Origin: Boesenbergia rotunda
Taxonomy: Eukaryota; Streptophyta; Magnoliopsida; Zingiberales; Zingiberaceae
Assembly: GCA_024364735.1 (NCBI GenBank)
Contig: JAGFNQ010001134.1
Span: 475,718-539,717, forward strand
Length of the DNA stretch: 64,000 nt
Direction: 5' to 3'
Shown here: positions 22,639 to 32,988 of the stretch, one piece after another
Position numbering within the stretch: position 1 is the stretch's first letter
Layout of the letters: every line of letters starts with the position of its first letter
Position numbers and translations under genes: made by a program
Notes under the pieces: generated by a model
Seen by the model: only the letters and a program-made list of their open reading frames with translations
Database searches by the model: none
What the model was told of the DNA's origin: nothing

Positions 22639-24031
22639 AAAATTTGACGATCCCGATTTAGCTAATTAAAGTTGTCACGAAATGTGTGGATTCGTAAAAA
22701 TTTAAATATGAATGAAAGCTGGAAACCCTTTTTGCAATCAAAATATGAAAATGTAGTAAAGGGGCCACAGGTCGTACTTTTTCTCGGGACTAGTTGAAGG
22801 TTTGTTTGATTCGCGCTTGTATTTAGGTGTCGTTTATGTTTTTGGGTTTTAAATAAGTAATTGGATTTTAGGTTATAAATTTGGAATGGAAATGGCAATG
22901 AAAATAGAGGACTTAGCTAATAAACCACACAAAATGATGGTAATAAACAACTTAACCAATGGAAAACTCAACTCAACCAAGGGAACTACTTTGCTATTAA
23001 AAAGGGCACACTATTGATATTAAATGCAATCTTATTGCTGAACAATTGATGAAACACAGTGATGGCGGATTTTTGAAGCAAACAAGCTTAATACAATGAC
23101 AAGCATGCGAAATTCAGAATTTTAAACAAGCAACAACTCAACTTAACTACAAGTTTAGGAAGCTAACCAATGCAAAGAAAATTCAGGGATTTTAAGGATG
23201 ATATCAATAGATTTCAAAAGCTATCCTACACCAAAAGACAAGTGAAAACTAATGTGAAAACAATGCCCGAAACAGCTTGGCACGCAAGCTGAAATCTCCG
23301 TGCCAAGAAAAACTGAATTTTTGTTCCTAAAACATACTTCTAGCAGTTCAGAAATGAAGCTGACCGAATGAAATTTGAAAAGCAAACTAGCAATTAAGAA
23401 CTTGGCAGGAATGAATGAAAAAAACCAAACACAAACAGCTCACTTTAGACACAAACCGAACCAAAGAAAAGAATGCAGAAATGAAAGAAAATGCAGTAAT
23501 GAAAACAGAATTTCAGAAATGTGGTGCTAGCTAAGCTGGAAACAAGGACTGAATTGCAGGGGACTAAAACCAAGTTCTATGTTAACTAAGCAAGCATATA
23601 TATCTAACTCTACTGCAGAAATTAACACAACTAAAATACAGAGACAATTTGGCTAACAAACAGCCCTGATACAAGCTCAGAAATCAGCAGAAATTGCAGT
23701 AATAAAAGTGGCACGCGATTTGCATTTGGCACGCAGGAAAATGACAAAGAAATAAGCTGAAATAACATTCAATTTATCACTAACAAACTTCCTAAACTAT
23801 TTGACTTGAAGAATTGAAGCTAACTTACAGCTAAACAACTTAAGAACGTAAATTGCAGTAACTGAAAAAGAAATTCAGAACAGAATTCGTGTAGATATTA
23901 AACTACAGCTAAAACACAATGAAACTTAATTATCTAAGCTACTCCTCAACCATTCTCCAACTCAAGAGCTCCTTGGTCGTCAATCAAGGGAGAACCTCGG
24001 ACCCGCAAGCTCAACAAATCAGTGAAGAACT

Positions 24032-26367
24032 TGTAACGCCCCAAAATTTCCATTTTTAGTTCTTAAAGTCCTTAGAATTATTTAGAAATGGTTTAGAAAT
24101 ATTCTAGATATTTTTAGGAATTTTTAGAGTATTTTTATGGAATTTTCCGAGTCCGTTTGGTATTTTTGGAAAAAGAAAAAGAAAAAGAAAATGGAAAAAT
24201 AATAAAAACCGGTTAAGTGCAGCGGGCGGTTCGAACCCGCGACCACACCGAAACAGCACAAGCGCCCAACCGGCTGGGCTAGGGGTATCAAGCACAGAAA
24301 CGGATGGAGAGAAGGGTATTTAAGCGATAGTTAGGTTGATCCGACCCTTAAGTATAAATAGCCAATTAAAGAGAGAAGTTTTATTTCTCTCCTCTCCAAA
24401 CCCTCACGTCGACTCCCTCTTCTCTCTTGGGCGACGCCGACCAACATCAAGGCCAAGGAGGGCCGGCCGAGACCCTTCTCCAAGAGATAATCCTATATTC
24501 GGGATCCCCGCGACGAGAGGAACGCGTAGACGTGAAGAATTCTCTGAGATCTCAAGTTTCTTCCGAGCTCTAGACATTAATCTTGGTTGTAAGTCCAAGA
24601 TATCAATGTAAGTACTGCTCACCTGCAGTAAGAGGCGGTTTTTCCGCGAGAATTTCCTTTAAAAGTTTTTAAAAAGAGCTATTTCCTTTTTGTTTAAGTT
24701 TTTGCATGTTATCTTAGTTCATTAATTGTTGTATGCTTATGTATAAGTTTATTCATGTACCCTATATGAGTTTAGGGTCTAAGAGAGCTATGAGAAAAGA
24801 AAAGAGAAGATAAAGATAAGAAAAGAAAAGGCCAAGGCCTTAAGAAATCCCCAAAAGTCAAGACTTAGGGATTTTTAGCACGCAAGGTGCTCCAGAAAAT
24901 GCCAAGGCATTTACAGATAAGAAAGAAAAGTAAGAAAAGCTATTTTATTTTATAAGGCCAGTACCCGGCGTCCAAGGGCGTCGTTAAAGAAATCCAGGTG
25001 TCCAATTCCAAGGTCTTGGCCCTGGTAGACCAAGGTCTGCTCTATTAGGATTGGTGGCTCGCTACCCCAACCTTTTAGGGAACGCGCATATCAGATGGTA
25101 CTTACGTCTTCAGTGGATCCAAGTGATTATTATATTCAAGTATATGCTTTAGCAAAGTTTTCTAAAGTTTCAGAAAGTTTTCCAAAGTTAAAGAATAGCT
25201 AAAGTTTCTAGTTGAGCCAAGAAAAGTAAATTGAGATTATTTCATTGCTTGAGTATGCATGTTTTGAGTTATACATGTTTGTAGTTTTCTTTCAAGCATA
25301 TTAGTATCTCTTATGATGTTCAGTTTGATCTAGAAGCAAGTTTGCATATTTCGAGTTTTTGTGAGCTAGATAGTACTTACTAAGCTTTATGCTTATAGAT
25401 GCATTTCCTCTTATTGCAGATAAAGGTAAAGGCAAGAAATTCTGAAGGAAGACGACGAGGCGGTGCTGAGTAGAGTGTGTGTGGTGGCTGATTATGGAGA
25501 GATCTTTGGCGCAAGATAATTTAGTTATTAATTCACAATGTTATAGTTCATTTGAATTTCATGTTCTTGCTTTATGGAGTTTAGCGAATATTTAAGTTAT
25601 GGATAGTTTTATATGCTCAATTCCTTAGAGTAAAGATTCCATGTCATTTCTTTTAGTCTATATATTTTTATGATTGCATTGGATGAGTAGAAATATGAGT
25701 AGTTAGAAATATTGATACTTTGTTAGAGAAAAAGGTGTTTGTGCCAAGATAGTATCAATTTTCCTTTTGAATCGAGTTTTATTGCTTAAAAATGTTTAGA
25801 AAAGTTGCAATCACATTTCATAATGCTTTAGCAAGGTCGTAGAACATGTATTTGGTGTTATAAATTCATAGAAGTCAAGATTGGTACAAACTCCATTGTT
25901 AAAGTTTATATAAACTTGTTTAGTTTATTTTCTTCCATAAAGGTCCTAAATTCAAGTTTATGGATTCGTTTGATTGGCTAAATTGTTTAGGAAACTGATA
26001 TAGAGTATAGAAATGATGTCGTAGTTTGATATGGCTCGAAATTGAAGGAATGGTGGACTTGGGAAGCAAGGGCCGAAATCTGTAAAACAGATTACAGCCG
26101 TACCAGTCGACTGCCACGTCATTAGTCGACTGGTACAGGCAGTTTAAGAAGGGTAAGGCTGTTTTCAACAGGTTTTAGCTATGGGATTTGAGAAGAAAGT
26201 ATGGCATGGTATTATTATACATGATTGCTTAAGTTAGAATATAATTGTTAGCAGAATTTAAAAGAAAAAAACAAGATTTCCGCAATTTTCTTTAGTCATG
26301 TGTAAAAGTTGAGAAGTAGAGAAAAGTAACGATCCGTCTAAAGACAGTAAGAAGGCGGGTCGCTACA
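24032..26367 (+). mobile_element. Solo LTR (2336 bp), TGTAACGCCCC family
   Basis: Ends TGTAACGCCCC and GGTCGCTACA, TSD GAACT on both sides (24027-24031 and 26368-26372). TATAAATA at 24353-24360, about 320 bp in, gives the orientation. It is the same family as 55280-56867, which has lost about 0.7 kb. Near the right end it has a GTCGACTG palindrome pair (26104-26135). Confidence 0.9.
24226..24283 (-). other. tRNA-like sequence (A-box/B-box) inside the solo LTR U3
   Basis: Minus strand has TAGCCCAGCCGGTTGGGCGC (A-box-like) and, about 25 bases on, GCGGGTTCGAACC containing the B-box GGTTCGAACC (24228-24237). It resembles the body of a tRNA, but no full cloverleaf can be drawn. It may be a relict pol III promoter or SINE head. 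It lies within the segment missing from the sister copy at 55280-56867. Confidence 0.45.
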
Positions 26368-26641
26368 GAACTGTCTCTGCAACCGATTCAAAGCAAATCC
26401 TGTTCAAGCCGAAATCTGCTTCCGAATTCTTCAAACTCGCTGTGGTGGCTTGCGATTGGGATTAGGGAATGACCGAAACCTTCCAGGGAACCCCTCTGGA
26501 TAGCTCGGATGCAGTGGCGATGGAGCACAGCTGAGCTCGCTGAAATCGGATAGCAAAACTGCTGAAACCTCACGCAGCCTTGCTATTGAGCAAAAATCCA
26601 CTCTGAAACCTCACTGAGAACTCTCTTCACTGACCTAGCCC

Positions 26642-27373
26642 TTGCTTTGATGAAGGATTGAGTGATCACGCCTTCGATTGGATGAAAATTTGAAGAAACA
26701 AAGAAGAAAACGGATGAAGCTACTGTTGCGGCGAAGACGCGATGAAGGGAAGAAGCTGCGCGTTTCTGATTAAATAGCTAGCCATGGACGTTCCAGATTG
26801 ATCGGATGAAATCCAACGGCTGATCTTGCTCTGATTTGAGCCAAACTTTGAGGATGTTGATCAGGGGTCGGGATCTGCCTTGTGGTAGCTCGGATCCTCC
26901 AGATGTGCAACGAATGGTCCAGATCAACCTAATCTGTGAATGGACGATCTAGAGCCCTCCGAGCTTGATCCAACGGTTGGATGATCTCTGATTGGGATGA
27001 AACCTTCAGATCTTGATCATAGTGCTTGATCAACCCTAACCCTAGCTCGGATTGCTTCAGATGGTCCCGGATGACTCAGATCTAGCCGCTTTTGAATCGG
27101 ACGGCCCGGATTAATCCGAGGCTTGATAATTCGATCCGGTTCCACTTCCGACTCAAGTTTGACCCAGTATGCCCTAGGTCCATGAACCTCTCATGCCTAC
27201 AAAAATAGATCAAAAATTTAGTGGCCAAATAATCCAATTTTATGCAAATTTGCAATTAAGTCCAAAATAAAGGTAAGTTCTAAAACCTTGGGCAATTTCA
27301 CAATTAAACAATAAAAACATAGGTCAAACATGGATTTTCGTAAGTAAAATAATCAACAAAATGGTATCTATCA
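26642..27373 (-). repeat. Right arm of inverted repeat (original U3)
   Basis: Reverse complement of the left arm. Its inner edge is TTGC (26642-26645), the 4-base homology shared with the primer-binding site end CGTTGC. Confidence 0.93.
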
Positions 27374-30019
27374 ACTCCCCCACACTTAACCTTGAGCGTC
27401 TCGCGAAACCACTAAGTATGTGTCCCTTAGGTTTACTTAAGCATAATTAGAAGCAAATGAAAAGAAATTACCTAAGGTTGTCAATTCTCAAAAATCTAAA
27501 CTCTATGGATTAGTATCTTGTCCTTAAATCAACAACTTAGCCTTTTCATCCATCATGAGTCATTGAGATGAATTCAATTCACTAGCCTTTCAAGGAAAAT
27601 TTTTGTGGCTCTCTCCTTAAGTTCTAAGTTGATGGTGGAAGTGGAGCTCACTCAAACACACATGCTTCTAGCACTACCATAGGCTCGCTTATTATCTAAT
27701 CACCACCATTATTCATGATTAGGATCAACATCTACAAAAAACAAATCAAAGACATAGAAATGATAAGAAATGGAATAAAAATCAAGGAAATGGAAAAACT
27801 GATAAAGTGGAAGACTTGAGTGCTCAAGTATGTTTCCAATGTGCCTTGCCCCTCTTGTCAGTCCTCTAGTGATATCAAAAATGTGGTGGAGTTAATCTTG
27901 AACAATGACTTTGAATTGGATGAATAAAACCCTATTGATCTCAATGTGCCAACTTCCACCTTGCGTGCCAAATTTCTTTCTCCATCTTCTTTCCTGATTT
28001 TTTCCTCTTTTCCTTTCTCTCTAGCAAGGTCAGAAATGAACTGAAATAAACTTAAATCCGAATGAGAAAAACATTCCATGATTTTATAATGCCAAGTTTT
28101 CAATTGTGTGCCATCTTTGTTTTTGCTCTTTTCTCTTTTTTTTTCAAACTGTTTTTCTTCTCTTTTTGTTTCCTGCTCTTAATCTTCTAATGGAGCCTTT
28201 CAGTTCTTGCAAAACTCTAATTTCTTCATATCAGTTGGCATAGAAGTAGTTGAGCACTTAAAGAATTCCACTCAACAATTCTGCTCAACAAGTTGAAATT
28301 TTTGCCAACTTCCTTCCATTTCCTGCTCTGCTTCTGTTTCGAATTTTTCCCTGCATTTGCCTGCTCCAGATTCTAGCTCCACGGCTTCAATCTCAGACCT
28401 TGCAAACTCCTGCATTTTCTAATTAGCAGTTAGCATCAAATAGAGATGGAAGGTCTTGATCCAGCTATTTCAGATTTCAGCCTCACTGATTTTTCTCTTT
28501 TTTTTCTGTTCTTGATCTGAAAAATCCAAACAACCACATTTCTTTCTCCTTTGATCAGCAGTGGATGTGCCTCACAATTTCAGATACATTCCTATACCTA
28601 CTGCCTTGATTTATACCCTCAAAAACTCAAATTAGTTTGCAAGTTGGTACAAACTGCCTCTATAGCATTTCTATTGGTTTTCCTCCTCTCATAACTGAAT
28701 TTTCAGCTTAAGTATCAACTTGCTGCTCTCCAAAACCTCTTGGGCTTCGAGTGGGTTTGTTCTGAGTCCTTTTCAGCATTCTTTGCAGTAGCCTCATTAA
28801 TTCCAACTCAATTCCTCTGCACATCAATTTCTGCACTGCATACAATTCCTACAATAGCACTTCACTGATTTTTCCAGCTTCTTATATCCTTTCGGTAGCT
28901 CAGAATTTCCTCCTGTTTCATGTTCAGCATCCAAGGTGGCAGATTTTCAAGTCGCTGATTTCTCCAACAATTAACATCAAGAGCACTTGCTTCAAATAGT
29001 AGTGGAGAAGTCAAGGGTTCCATTCGAAATTCAAATCAGCACATTGAATTCAGCCCCTTTTCTTCACTGCATTTTCTCAGCTTTGAATATTCTAGCATCC
29101 ATTGGTTTTTCTTAGATCCGAAATTGAATGTGCACCTTCAACTTCAGATACATTTTACACTTAATATCTTGATCCATAGCTTCTCAAAATTCAGATTCCT
29201 CTTCAAGTTGATACAATCTTAGTCCCATTAGTATTCACAGCTTCTTAAAACTTTTCCTAGCTGCATTTCAGCTTACATGTTCATCTTACTGCTCTCCAGA
29301 ACCTCTAATAGCTGTCAAGTGGTCTTTTTGCAATCCAATTCAGTTTCAGATGATTGAAATCAGCTGGCTTCCAGCCTCACCACTGCAAAATTTCCACTGC
29401 TTCAATTCAGATTTTTCAAACCTCCATTCAGACTCAAACAGATTGTTGTATGAACTTAACTTTCACTATTCTAACTTCCCAATTCTTGATCCACACTTCC
29501 CTTCTTGCGTGCCAACTTGTCTTGGGTTTGTTTTTTGAATTTTTTTCTATTTTTCTCTCAAATTCAGCTCCACGGCAGCAAGGAAGAACCATTCTGCAGC
29601 TTTTCTGAAATTGTTTTCTGCACTTGTTCAGAATTTCAACCTTGCACCTCAACTCAGCTTCTGATCTTAAAAATAAGTTCAGCTGCCTTTCCATTGCTAA
29701 TTTGCACACAAAAACTCCTTTCTTCCCTCATGTTTGGCATAGAATTTCAGCATTTAGTGAGCTGGCTGAAACATGCTCCAAATGTTTTTCTTCTCTCTTT
29801 GGCAAAGAATTTCAGCTGAATTCACCTTGGCACAACATGGCTTGGATCACCAATTGATGGTCAAGAATCTTCAATTGTTTTCAATCTTTGACCACTTCTT
29901 CCACTTGATCTTGATACAACCTTGAAATTGCAAAAAAAATTTCCTTTTTGGATCCAAATGCTTCCTTGATAGAAAAATTGGGCAAAATAGCATCAAGAAA
30001 ACATCCCAAGCTTGGGGAT
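27374..30019 (-). other. 3' internal remnant of the Athila/Tat-like element with polypurine tract
   Basis: The polypurine tract on the minus strand (27387-27374) reads AAGTGTGGGGGAGT. The rest is pyrimidine-rich on the plus strand and noncoding. A diverged duplication is visible (about 28560-28790 versus 29140-29340, both with CAGATACAT and TACTGCTCTCCAGAACCTCT-like blocks). At the left-LTR breakpoint sits the palindrome CATCCCAAGCTTGGGGATG (30002-30020). Confidence 0.65.
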
Positions 30020-30539
30020 GTTCTAAAACCTAGGGCAATTTCACAATTAAACAATAAAAACATAGGTCAAACATGGATTTTCGTAAGTAAAATAATCAAC
30101 AAAATGGTATCTATCAATCACTCCCCGGATGTCCTCCGGCTAGCTCGCGTAGCTCCTTATGGGTGGAGAAACCTTGCCACAACCTTGAACACACTTCTGA
30201 GCTTTACAAACTATTAACAAGCCTTAACCAAGCTTGTTTCGTCAAGGGTCCTCAGCCCAAACTGAGTTCTCTTAAATAGAACTCAAGGCTGAAAAACACC
30301 CGACTAGTCGACTGCTCCCAGGGCAGTTGATTGGTCCCACTGAAAATCGACTGTTGTAGCTCAACGTTCGAATTTTCAGCCTACTCAACCAGCCGCTACC
30401 AGTCGACTACTCCCAGGGCAGTCGACTGGTCCAGGGTCAGAAACATTCTGTGAGTTTCGAGTCTTGCTGGTAGTCGACTGCCTTTCTCCCAGTCGACTAC
30501 CAGCTTATATAATCACTCTTCGTCACTCCAACGACCCTC

Positions 30540-30960
30540 CTTCACGTGTGCCTTCAAGTCCACTCCCTTGGCTTGCCCCTTGAAGTCCTCTTCCTCCGGC
30601 TATCGTCCCTCGGATGCACACGCAAGCCTTCCCTTGGCTTGCCTCCATGCCACCCTTCACGTGTGCCCTTTGAAGTCCACATCCCGGCTTGCCCTTGGAG
30701 TCTTCTTCCCTCAGCTCTCATCCCTTCATGACTCAGCTGACTCTTCACCAGCAGCCTCGACTGTTGCATTCGCGCCCTCTTCGTCTTCGGTTCCCATCCC
30801 TCGGATGCACACAAGCCTCCAGCTTGCCTCCATGTCATCCTTCACACATGCCTCGAAGTCTGTGCCCCTCGGCTCATCGTCCCTGCTATCCATAGTCCCT
30901 CAAGTGCGCACACAAGCCCACGACTTGTCTCCATGCCACCCTTCACCGTACCGAAGCCGT
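30540..30960 (+). repeat. Diverged tandem repeats in the 21685-31089 solo LTR
   Basis: Three to four copies of a roughly 120-bp unit including CCCTCGGATGCACAC, CTTGCCTCCATGCCACCC and TTCACGTGTGCC. Upstream (30300-30510) are AGTCGACTG palindromes around CTCCCAGGGCAG. Confidence 0.8.
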
Positions 30961-31089
30961 CCAGCTAAGTCAATATGTGTAATCTGCACACTCCAATACA
31001 CATATTAGAACACAAGGGTAAACCTAACTTAAACCCTTTGCCCAAACATCAAAACACATGATCACTCCAGACCATAGATTACTTCAACA

Positions 31090-31708
31090 TTTTGTTTAAG
31101 ACTACACGTGAACTTCCCATAAACAGGTTAATTGATAATACAAGAAGAAAGGTAGCTCAATGATTCTTTAACCGTAGAGAGGAAGTCTTAAAAATGGTAT
31201 GTTGCTTTGATACCTCATTCTACAAAAGAAATTGATTCAAGGAGAGAGAAAGCTAGAGCATATAAGGTTCACCCGTACTCTCAATCAGAAATGGAAGTAG
31301 AGACATAGGGCACATCATACATTGTTGATTTGGAAAAAAAAATATTATCAATGTGGGGAGTTTCAAAATTCAGGACTCCCTTGCTCACATGCTATTGCCG
31401 TCATCATTCACCGGAACATGGATAGACTCCCATATTCTGAGCATTATTTTTATTAACAAAATTGGAATGCTATTTACATGGATCATATTTACCCTTGTCG
31501 AAGCAAGGAGTTTTAGCCTAGGGGCGTAAACAATATTATAGTTCTATGTTCCCGTAGCCTTGTGCAGCCCGGTAGACGAAAGATGGCACAAATTGAGTCG
31601 CGACACAATGACAAGGTAAAACTCAAATGCAGCCGCTGTAAACAACTTGGCCATAATCGAAGGACTTGTAGAATGCCGCCAACCCCAGGGTTTGAGTTTC
31701 TGGTTTAA
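31090..31708 (+). pseudogene. MULE transposase, C-terminal part with SWIM and CCHC motifs
   Basis: Continues the frame of 21005-21684: LFKTTRE and LIDNTRRKV follow the CVEHLNAL block. It then holds a SWIM zinc finger (CGEFQNSGLPCSHAIAVI, about 31350-31405) and a zinc knuckle CSRCKQLGHNRRTC near 31630, and ends at TAA 31706-31708. Several stops and at least one frame change make it nonfunctional. SWIM followed by a CCHC knuckle is the standard MURA C-terminus and confirms the family. Confidence 0.88.
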
Positions 31709-31899
31709 GTATTGCAGGAATATTCTGATTGAAGTATATATTTTCTAAGCAGGAGAAATGAATGTATATATTTTGTATATTGTACAGCAATAGTATTGTA
31801 TAAAAACTAGTTGTTGTTAATGTTGTCACATGAAGAGGTATTCTAATACTATGATACATTTTACCTTGTCTAATTCAATGTAAGCAGAATAGATCAGTC

Positions 31900-32030
31900 C
31901 TGAAGTCCTCTGATTTCAGGCCCACATTGGGCCTAAAATAATTATATTATAGGTCCTGAAGTCCTCTGAATTTTGAATATCTCTGATTTCAGGCCCTCTG
32001 ATTTCTGCATTGTTGCTGCATTATTCCATG
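31900..32030. repeat. GGCCC...GGGCC palindrome repeats, cluster 1
   Basis: TTTCAGGCCCACATTGGGCCTAAAAT and relatives. Similar clusters at 32480-32590, 36225-36310, 46605-46800 and 57925-58250. Confidence 0.8.
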
Positions 32031-32580
32031 CCAAGTGATACTGTATGAAAACATAATAGATATTCATTAGGACTAAGTTTAGACACTAAAAATACCATCT
32101 CCTAACTCTACCCTAACTAGTGATATCGAGTTTTGAGAAATCCAAATATCCTAGGTCCATCAGTGAGTTTCCACCGAACCCCACTGATGGACCTACAAAA
32201 CTCCTATTACAACAAATTCTGAAAATATATGTTCATGGTCTGCAAGGAATCCAATTTTTCTATGCATTGTGTATTTAGGTTCTCACCAGATGGAACCTTC
32301 TTATTTCACGTTTAAACAAATGTAAGCATGTTTTGATCATTCCTGAGTATTTCAATAAAATGAGAGGATTTGGTCACAACTTGTAGAATTATATAAAAGA
32401 TTGTCCTATAAATATTTAATTTAATAAATCATGATAAAATATTATACAAATTATTTTTAAAATGGAAAAAAATTTGACTCCAGGTTGGACCTGAAGTCAT
32501 CTGATTTCAGGACCACGTTGGGCCTGAAATAAGAGGATTTCAGGCCCAACGTGGGGCTGAATAGCTCTGATTTCAGACCC
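32030..32580 (-). repeat. About 550-bp repeat, copy 1 (inverted relative to copies 2 and 3)
   Basis: The reverse complement matches 36225-46440 (with its insertions removed) and 46600-47260. Shared landmarks are the CATTAGGACTAAGTTT block, the palindrome CCATCAGTG..CACTGATGG and the TTTAATAAATCATGAT block. With copy 2 it brackets the first Ulp1-like gene. Confidence 0.8.
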
Positions 32581-32988
32581 ACTGATCTCTGCAAACTAAA
32601 ATAGGAATATTCTTTTTCAAATTTATGAATAAATATGTATAATATAAACATATATAAATAAAAATTAGTGGTTATGGATGTTATATCTAAAAAAAATACA
32701 GGTTACATACAAAACAACAACATGAGATTATAGATTACAGATTACACAACATGGATCGAAAGTAATGTTCCATTCAAAATACGGATTACATACATTACAG
32801 ATTACTGATTACATACATTATAACTACAAATATACAATGTTTGTCATAACAATTACAAATGCATTGTATCAACAAAATCAATATTTACAGATTACCCTTC
32901 CAGAACTTGTCTCTCATAATTTTATAGCCAACCTGAAATCGATAAGGTTTCATTTGGGTTTGGGTAAAGTATGTAGATCTCTGAAACA
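32581..32988. other. AT-rich gap
   Basis: Short repeats of ACAGATTACATACATTACAG (about 32700-32830). No gene or structured element recognised. Confidence 0.5.

Larger units (their letters stand above)
22645..27373 (-). repeat. Complete LTR of the Athila/Tat-like element (about 2.39 kb without the insertion)
   Basis: Minus strand starts TGATAGATACC right after a GTGTGGGGGAGT polypurine tract and ends GATCGTCA before the primer-binding site. Interrupted at 24032-26367 by a solo LTR with TSD. Confidence 0.82.
21897..30116 (-). mobile_element. Abnormal Athila/Tat-like retroelement with U3 ends on both sides
   Basis: Ends TGATAGATACC and GGTATCTATCA with perfect ATCAC TSDs (21892-21896 and 30117-30121). 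On the minus strand the order is: 97 bp of U3 (30116-30020), 2.6 kb of 3' internal sequence, polypurine tract, a whole LTR (27373 to 22645, itself holding a solo LTR), 12 bases of primer-binding site (22638-22627), then a 734-bp inverted copy of U3 (22630 to 21897). A normal element would end in U5, not in inverted U3. No coding region is recognisable. Confidence 0.88.
21685..31089 (-). mobile_element. Solo LTR (about 1.2 kb of its own sequence) carrying a nested element
   Basis: Ends TGTTAGATCGATGTCGG and ACTTCAACA, flanked by CTTTG (21680-21684) and TTTTG (31090-31094), a TSD with one mismatch. Excising it rejoins the MULE frame exactly (NALFKTT). Its own sequence is 21685-21896 plus 30122-31089; the middle is the Athila/Tat-like element with TSD ATCAC. 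GAGGGGGTGAATAGC near its left end resembles the LTR ends of elements 1-3, so it is a relative, minus-oriented. Confidence 0.85.

Noticed and set aside
24226..24283. Possible tRNA gene on the minus strand
   Set aside because: A- and B-box-like motifs are present but acceptor and anticodon stems cannot be formed; reported only as tRNA-like.
30568..31008. Ser/Pro-rich 146-codon frame
   Set aside because: It lies in the repeat-rich part of a solo LTR, and other frames over the same tandem repeats are open too.
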